DNA of 64,000 bases, taken from NCBI GenBank assembly GCA_001643675.2, contig LSRY02000068.1, positions 1-64,000 on the forward strand, read 5' to 3'. Position 1 is the first letter of the stretch; each line of letters begins with the position of its first letter. A program made the translations under genes and the position numbers. Shown here piece by piece: positions 22,714 to 31,700 of the stretch. The notes under the pieces are model-generated. The model saw only the letters and a list, made by a program, of their open reading frames with translations, was not told where the DNA came from and did no database searches. The stretch is from Monocercomonoides exilis (lineage: Eukaryota; Preaxostyla; Oxymonadida; Polymastigidae).

Positions 22714-25700
22714 TTACCTGTGAGCATTTCTTCTTCTTGCACTTCTCCTTCTCCGACTTGTTGATCTTCTATGATTATTATCTTCTTCACTATCAGACTC
22801 AACATCGTCTTCGTCGTCATCATCATCATCGCCATTTCCCTGAAGTTCTTCCAAACTGTATCCAGGAAACAGTTCTTCAAGATCAATATCAGAGTCGTCA
22901 CTTTCTTCTCCCTCGTCTTCCTCATCGCTGTCCATTTCACTTTGTTGCTCACTGGAAACATCTGATTCCATTCCGTCCTCTGACTCAGATTGTGAATGCT
23001 CCATTTCATCTTGACCGTGGTTCTGTCCTTCAGCTTCTGTCAACGTAGAAGCATTTTCATTCCCAGCCCTTTCGCTTCCTTCACCTTCATTTCTCTCATC
23101 TTCGTGATGAGCTCTGTCATCTTCACTGAGATTTGTGTCTTCAGCATCTGATCCGCTGCTTTCACTTTCGTCAGATGGTTCTCCAGCTGATTCATCTTCT
23201 CCATTTTCTTCGTTTCCTTCGCTGCTTTCATCATCTTCTTCTCCATCATCATTATCGTCGTCATCATCATCATCATCATCATCATCGATTTCGTCTTCTT
23301 CATCTCCTTCTTCGTCTTCCTCTTCGCTTTCAGAATTTTCAGATACATCTCCGACAAGTTCAGCTGCTAATTCTCTCAAGCTCTCATCATCAAAATCATC
23401 AACTGCAATGTCATCATCATCTCCGCCAACCAAATCTTCGTCTTCTTCTTCCTCTTCCTCTTCCTCCTCCTCCTCTTCTTCTTCTTCTCCATCGAGCATC
23501 TCTTCCTCTTCGGCATCTTCTTCTCTTTCCCTCTCTTCTTCAGCATCAACATCACCGCCTTCAATACCAATTCCATTTCTCATTCCATCTCTCTCTCCTG
23601 CCCCAGTCAAATTAAACAAATTCAGCAGGCTGCTGCTTTGTGCATCTTCATCGTCTCCTTCTCCATTCCCGTTTGATGTTTGTCTATGCTCATTTCTTCC
23701 TTCCATATTCCCTTCTTCCTCTTCATTAAGTGATGTACTATTTGCGTGCATCAAATTCGTTCCGACAGTTTTGCGTTTTGTAATATCTCCTTTTCCGCAT
23801 CTGTAAATTGCACAAGCTTTCTTCTTCACTGGATAATCTAATCCGCTTCCATCTTCGTTGTTTTCAGGCATCACAATAACGTTCTGAATGATTCCGATCC
23901 GCGTCTCCGTGTCGTCCATCCCCAAGTCAGTTATCCGCTCTCCCACGTCTTTCTCTCCAATTACTTCAAATCTCTCTGCATCCACCACAGAAAACGAACT
24001 TCTTTCCTCTCCTCGCTTTGCTGTGCAGACAAGCACATCACCAGAATTGCCGAATCCAGCTTCCTTCTGATGGAGAAATGGAACAAAGTCAAGCAGACGT
24101 GAAGGATAACGCGAGTCGTAAACTTCTCCATCGATCAGGATGTAGTTGCCATTGGGGTGGAACAGTGAGGCTACGTTCTGCTTTGCTCGCTGCCGATGAG
24201 CTGTGGCTGAGGACGGGACAGAAAGAAGAGATGCAAAGTGAGAATAAGATGTTGGCATCACAGAAGAATATGGAGAGGCAAGAGCTGAAAGAGTGGAGTT
24301 GTATGCAGATAGAGTTTGTGCGCAAAGTGAATCAAAGGAATGAACAAGCGTCTGTGTCCTCACATCCCACAGCTGAGCACCTGTTAGCAGAGAAGTTCCA
24401 TCAGGAGACAGTGTTGACGAAAGATGTGAGCGAAGCCAGGAAATACGATCAGGCGAAGCGGATGATGAAACCTCCAATTCAATCTCGCTCTTTCGAGAGA
24501 AGTCGTCGTTGTTGGGAGTGAGGTCAAAGAGATGCCGAATGGCTGGCTGTGTGGGAATGCGAGTCAGTGGGTAATACGATGATGCACCAGACAGCGTCGA
24601 ATAAAGAGAAAATGAAGAGGAAGCCATCGAAAATGGTGGAGATGGCTGCGCTTGCGGAGTCAGATTTCTGATTAGTGTCTGTGGATACGATAACACAGTC
24701 TTTGGTGGTCCGCCTTCTTCGTCCTGTTGTTGAGTAACTGTCATCTGGCAATGATTTGTCTCCACATCCACAATGCAGATCTCCTGAGCATCTGGATAAA
24801 GAAGTACAACTTGGTCTCCAGATGATGAAAATGTGGTGCACACTGCATCGTCCCTCCATTCGATCAGAGCTGGAGAAAGGCTGTGCTGAGAGAATGAAGA
24901 AGAAAGAGTGGCTCTTGATGCAAATGATGATGAAGACAAGGAAGAAGCTGATGAAGTTGAAGATGCTATTTGAGAAGCAGCATCATTTATTGGGCTGAAT
25001 GACGGCTGGAGAAGAGAATCACTTGTTGATACAAGTATAGAACGTGTTGTTAGCGACACAGCCAGCAAAGGAAGACGTGGATGATTAATCAACATGTCAA
25101 TCGCTTCCACATCCAGCCCTTCGATATCAGCACGTGTGCCATAGTTCCTCTGGGAGACAAGCTGAGGGCGATATGCAATGGCTGTGAACTCCTCAGACGA
25201 TAAAGTGTTGTTTACGAGTGTGTACTGCAGAAGATCTCCCGTGTCTGTGCCGATCACCAAAGTTCCATCTGCCGAAAAGCAGAGCGTGCGGAAGACAAGA
25301 TATGGATGTGTGATGGTGGAACAGCGCGTGAATGAGGAGAATTGCATCGCTCGCTGACTGCGCTTTTCATCGTGGTATGTGTATTGTGGATGCGACGTTC
25401 CTCGCATGTTGTTAATAAGGAAGTTGATTCTGTTTGGCCTTTTTTGAGGATCAGGAAAAGAAGAAGCAGAATCTTGTGAAGTTGAAGAAAAATTGTTTGC
25501 GACTAGAGATTGTTTGATAGGCTGGATGAATGATTCAGAACTTGATAGAAGTGTGTGAGTGGGTGTCAAAATATTTGAATTAATTGGGGAAATTGTTGGA
25601 ACCGCAAATGAATTCCGTTTTGTTCGAAGAGAACTGCTTTTGTTCGGTAGAAGCAGAAGAGGAGAAGGCAGTTCTTTAACATAGAAGCTGCGCTTGTGGT

Positions 25701-28700
25701 TGTAAAAGCGAGAGAGTTGGACAGCAGATGGGAATGAAGAAGAAAGAGAAGAATTCAACTTTTGTGAATGCTTCAAGGATTTTTGAAATGGTATGAGTTT
25801 TGAAGAAATTCTCATTTGCACTAATTTGCTAATGACATTTGAATCTATTTCAAATACTGACTTGTGGGGTGGAAGAGAAAATTGCTTTGATGAAGCTGAC
25901 TTCACAAGAGAGCTCTTTGAGGAAAGCGAATCTGAAGTGACCGCTGAGAAAGATGTGCTGCTTTCGGAACTGATTTCTCCATCGCTTTCTGACGAATGCT
26001 TCATTCTTCTCGATGAAGGCAAAGAAAGCGCCCTTTTAATCTTTTGCTGTAATTTGGCTTTTGATTTCTCTTTCTTTCCAATTTTGTTATTTGTTGCTGA
26101 AATATTCCTATTTTCATTATTTTCTTCAGAAATATTAGTCGAACTCTTTTTCTCATTCACTTTCTTCTCCATCAGCTCGGCCAAATCATTCATTCCCATC
26201 TCTTCCAACTGTCTCTTCATATTCTCCAAAGCTTCAATTTGCGACTGCTTTTCAACTGCCATTCTGAATATTTCTTTGTTTTTCTTTTCTTGTCTCTGCC
26301 ATCTGATCGAATAAGCAGCACGGAGAAGTCTGTTGAGAAGGCTGAAGAAGAAGAAGCTGAATGCATATGACATTCTGACACTTGGTTCGTTATCTGCATA
26401 AGTCGCCAAATGAGAGTAGAGAAGAGCAACAGAAGCAAGATTGGTGTTGGGGAGAGGCTGAAGCTGGAGAGGAGATGCTATTTCAACAGAAGACGAAAGC
26501 TTTGGCTGTGAAATAATGCATGGAGATATGCGAAGATGAGGGTACACAAAATCAATGAGGAAAAGATGGACTAAATCAAAAGCAATTGCAGCTGACGAAG
26601 AAGAAGAGGAAGCATTCTTACAAACAGCTTCTGACCTACCGTTCATTCCTTCTTCATCTGTACTTTCTTTCATATGTTGCTTATCTCCCTTTTCTCCATT
26701 GATACTCTTATTCTCTTCCACATTATTCTCAATCTCTTTTGTTTTCAGTACAATTTGATTGAGCGAATGTGAAATGTTCCATCCTTTCCATGTGAGTGGA
26801 GTAATTCTGTCGCTTTCTTCTTCTCGAGACAAAGAAAGAAGCCCCTTTCCTCTCATTTGGCCTTCGTGTGTGAACGGCTGGAACAGAAGCTGTGAAGAAT
26901 CAGCCGCATCAATCGACGATAAAGTCCGTGAGTCTGCCACAAATGAGACATAAACTGATTGAGAAGGAGAAGATTGATTGCAAGTCTGGTTGCTCATTGA
27001 AGCACTATTATTGATATTTATTCCCTGTGAAACAGCGAAGTTGTAATTTTGGCATTCAAAAGACTCCAGCAATGCTTCTTGTGGAAGAACTGTGTTTGAC
27101 AGCAAAAAGATGAAGTTGTCGCCAAGTGAATGAATAAAACGAGTAACACCAACACGAATGGCTGTATTGTCACTTCTTTGAAGAGAACGAGAAGCCGATA
27201 AATCTTCCATTCCTTCGTAATTCTCTGTCTTTCTTTTGTGGTTTGGAGAAGGCCCCTCTTCCATCACACGATTAAGACTCTCCCGCTGTGCTTGCTTCGA
27301 CATTGCTGATTTCTTCATCCTTCTTTGTGGCTGCTCTGAAAACTGCTGATAAACCTGAGGAGTGCCAACTTCTCCAAATGGCTGTGTCATCCGCTTTGAC
27401 TTCCTTTCCTCTGAAGAAGCAGAAATATGCTCGTCTTTTGAATTGCCAAGCAAAAGAGTGGTCAAAAGATAGGTCACATTCGAAGAAGGACTGATTGTGT
27501 CTCCGTATTCTGCAGCAGTTCTGCATTCGCTGCTCAAAACGTCTTCCTCGATGAGCACATTCTTCGAAAGATACTTTTGTCTCTTCTCAAACGATGAGCA
27601 ATTTCGAAGATAATAATCCCTTTCTTTTCTTCCTTCTTCTCCTTCAGCACAATCTTCTCCTTCCAAAAGCTGTGCATTTGCCATCCTTGTCGCATCTCTC
27701 GCATTTCCATCAGAAGGCAGCTGGATCTTCAGTCCAGCCAGTCTTCTTCTCAGCATCTCCATCTCCTTTCCACACGAAGCAATCATATTCTTCGAAAAGG
27801 GTGTCCGCAATGCCAAGTCCAACATCAGCTCTCCTTCATCCACCTTCAACAGCATGTGCAGTACCCCTTCGTCTCTCATCAGTCCCAACAGAGAACGTAG
27901 AAGCATCACTGAATGCGGCGTAGCATTCAGAAGAGCAGAAGAAGAAGCAGAAGATGCACTGACAATGGAAGATGAGGAAGAAGTTGAAGAAGAAGAGGTA
28001 GAGAAAGAAGAAAGAAGAGAAAGAAGAGTTGAAGAAGAAGATGATGATGATGATGATGAGTTTGAGGAAGGAGCAAGAGAAGGCAAAGACAGACAATTAT
28101 AAAGCGAGCTGCGAGGCCCCAATGAGGAAAACAGGCCAGCGGGTGAGAATTGTTCAGCTGTCAGCACAGAAAGAGGCACAAAGCGGTTCATTGTGAAGGA
28201 GAAGAAGAGGCGGAGCAGGCCGGCGCTGCGGAGAGATTGGAGCTGCTGAAGAAGGAGCATGTCGAGATGAGGATGCGACATCTCACTCAGCTTCTGCTGC
28301 TGCTGCTGCGAAAGAAGAGAAGAATGGAAGGAGGATTTATTGAATTTTCTTTGATTTTCGCTTTCGTCACATTCATTTTGCTTCCTTTTGACAATATCCC
28401 AACAAGTTCCTGAGTGCGAGAAGCAAACTGGACAAGTGCTTTCTGAGCAGAGTTCGTGCAGAGGACGGCGAGAGGCACACATCGCAATGATTGTCAAGGC
28501 AGACAGAGAGGCAGCACGCTGAGAAGGTTGGTAGTTGTCTTCGTCTTCATCATCGTCGTCAAAGAAAAAGGCTCGCGAGTAATATTTGCTAGAAAGTGAT
28601 GAAGGATTTGCTGCTCTTGAAGAAGAAGATGATGATGCACCAGAAAACGCGGAATTCATATCGTAAAGAGCTTCTTCCACTTCATTTGTAGCTCTCCTCT

Positions 28701-31700
28701 CTTCGTCAAAGACTGTCACAAACCCATTTTTTTCAGGGTTTCTGTGGTTTCTTTTGCCATCCTTTGTTCTTTCCTCTTTTGCCCATCGCAGGCCATTCAT
28801 TCCCCAGAGAGCTATCCGAAGCAAGATGCAGACTCCGCTCTGTGGATGAAGCGAAGACGCAGCGAGAGACACGTGAAGAGGAGAAGAAAGAAGCGGGCGA
28901 GGAGGTGGAAGGACAACAGGACTCGACAAATCGTGGTCATCTGATGAAGAGAAGGTGGAAGGTTGGAGAGGATGTGACTCAGATGGACGGGCAGAGGCAA
29001 AGGGAACGAAGGGAGATTGATGTGCAGGAGAGGAAGAGGAAGAAGGAGAAGAGGCAGAGAGGAGAGATTGAGGTGATGGCGCAGTTAATGGAGAGCCAGA
29101 AGTTCTATCTGAATGAGATTGAAGAAGAAGAGAAGCAGCAGGAGATGAAAATGTGGTTGTGGAAGAAGAGGAAGAGGAAGAAGAGAAGGAAGAGGAAGGT
29201 GAAAGTGACAATGAAGGAGAAGAAAATGCTGAAGTGCCAAAAGGAGAGGAAGATGAAAGAGGCGGAGGTAAAGATCGGTTTACCTGCTGTGACTGCTGCT
29301 GATGTGAAGGAGGAGAAGAAAACAAAGTGGAAAGAGTGGAGAGTGAAGACAATGTGCCAGCCGAAGACGCAGCTTGAGAAGAGGAAGAGGAAGAGGAAGA
29401 AGGCAGATTGATCATCACTTTCCTCTCCTGCATCAGTGGCGGGTGGGCGACAGAGGAGAGGAGGAGCGGTTGCAGGAGCGGGTGGAGGGAGAGGATGGCC
29501 AGCACAGCGAGTGAGTCGACCATCATCTCGACCGACCGCTGCGAAGAAGGCTTGATGCAGGACTGGCTTATGAAGAGGAGGGCGTTGATGCCTCCCTCAC
29601 GCACAAAGGAAGCGACAGGAGCAGAGAAAAGAGAAGGAAAGGTGGAGAAACTGGGACGGCAGCGGAATTCTCGAAGAGAAGAGAAAAGGGGAGAAGTGGA
29701 AGAGGAAGGAGGAGGAGAGACGAATGAAGAGACTAGTGAAAGTGCTGCGGTTTCTGAACCAACTGTCAAAGAATGACGCGCTGAGAGAAAAGAGAAGAAA
29801 GAGGTTGGCTTCAGATTGGAAGAATAGGACGGACGAGGTGATGATGATGATGATGATGATGATGCAGATACAATCTTTGTTTGTGGAGATGCTGATGAAA
29901 TAGAAGTTGTATTTCGATGAGAACTTTGAGGAGAAAGAGAAGGCATTTCCTTTGGCAGAGTGGGATATTCTCTCACAAGCCATCTTCTCCTTTTTTCGTT
30001 TCTTTTCTGTTTCTGAGCATCATTCGATAAGTTGATTTTGACGCTTCTTTCGACCATCAACATCTTCTTCTTCTGCTTCAGTGAATTCTTCAGTCGAGTC
30101 AGCAGCATCACAAATGACGTCTCCTCTGCTGCCATCACAACGCCCATGCGGAAGAACATGCGGACGGCATGAACAGCCGCCGTGACTGTTACCCGTGTGT
30201 GTGCCAGGCGTATCATCATCTGCTGCCTCTGATGCGCTGCAAACGACCTCGCATCCACCACAATCGACGGCGAAGGAGAGGAGGCAGGCGCAGGTGTGGG
30301 CTGAATGTGGTGCCGGTGGAAATCGATGGCACTCGGCAGACGATAAGGTGCAACTTCGACACTGCGACGGGAGGCAGAAGGAGTGTGAGGATGAGAGGCA
30401 TCGGGATGAGAAGAAGAGGAAGAGGAAGAGGAAGAGGAAGAGGAAGAGGAAGAGGAGGATGTAGCTGTGTGATTGTCATGATGATTGTGATGGCGAGATG
30501 AGTGTGAATGATGATTGTGACTCCTGTGGAATGCATGCCTATGATTGTGAGTTCCTCTTCTTCCTCTTCTTCTCCTTCTCCTCCTTCCAGATGAATGTGT
30601 TGTTTCGTGTGAATGCAAATCGCTGAATGAATCCGAAGTTCCACTCCTCACTGCAATTGGAGCTTGAATGACTTGTCCAGCTGAAGACTGCTGAGCTGTT
30701 GACGAAGCAGATGTTGTCGTTGTGGATGATGGTTGATTCGAAGCTATCTCATTATGTTGTGTTTGTGTTTGCGTTGGCTGTGCACTTGAGCTGGCTGGTT
30801 GTTGATGTTGATTTTGCTGTTGCAAACTTTCCTCGTTCCTTCCATCCAAATGCTCTGTTGGGTGACTTTCATTGTTTTCCTCCTCAGTCTGCATCTCGTT
30901 CTGTGTGTGACGAGAATCAGCACCTTCAGATCTCGTATTGGGCGACAGAGCAGCAGAAGACGAGGACTCTTCATTGTCTGTTTCAGAGACAGCAGATGAG
31001 GAAGAGTCAGATGAGAGAGAAAGAGCATTGTCTGTTGTGGGTGTGGGCTGCCTGGAACGGAACGGGTTGGTGCTACTGGAATCTGAGCTGGATTCATCTG
31101 AAGAAGAAGATGATGATGATGACTCATCATTGTCAGAGGAAGAAGCAGAAGAAGAAATAGATTCTGACATTAAACTTCCATTATCACCGCTACCACCACC
31201 ACTGCTACTGCTGCCATCATCATCATCATCTGAATCCGAATTCAAACTTCCCGCTGAGTTTGCATCGCTCAAATGATTCGTTCTGCTGTGGTTGCTCTGA
31301 TGCTGTCTGTGATGGCTGTGCAGTCGATGAGACTCTTCGCTCCATTCGCTGTCTGAATACGAGCCTTCAGAGCTATCTCCTGATGAAGATAGCGAACTGG
31401 ACCTGTTTCTCGACCCACTTCTTGATCTGCTTCTGCTTCTTGACTCGCTTCTTCTTCTTCTTCTTCTTCTTCTATTTCTGTGCATTTCCTCCTCCTGATT
31501 GTTCTGCCCAACGCCAAACCAGTCTGGATTCGCGCCTGCTGGGTTGTAGAGTGACTCAGGTACATCATCCCTCTCCTTCTGCGATGTCCACTGCAACAGA
31601 GGGACAAGCGTCTCCATCCCGTTCATCCGCTCAAAGAGCCACACAACTGCTGGGTAGGCGAACGAGGCAGCGAGGAAGAGGCAGGCGTGTTTGCGGGCAT

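Noticed and set aside
22690-22720. Donor-like CACAG/GTAATA at the DCAF1 stop codon
   Set aside because: The stop lies inside a possible GT donor, but I find no downstream exon that continues the protein, and the acidic-then-basic C-terminus looks complete.
23135-23806. Ser-rich open frames on the plus strand opposite the DCAF1 acidic tail
   Set aside because: Poly-Ser here is just the complement of the Asp/Glu codon runs of the sense strand. The sense reading matches the known DCAF1 domain order.
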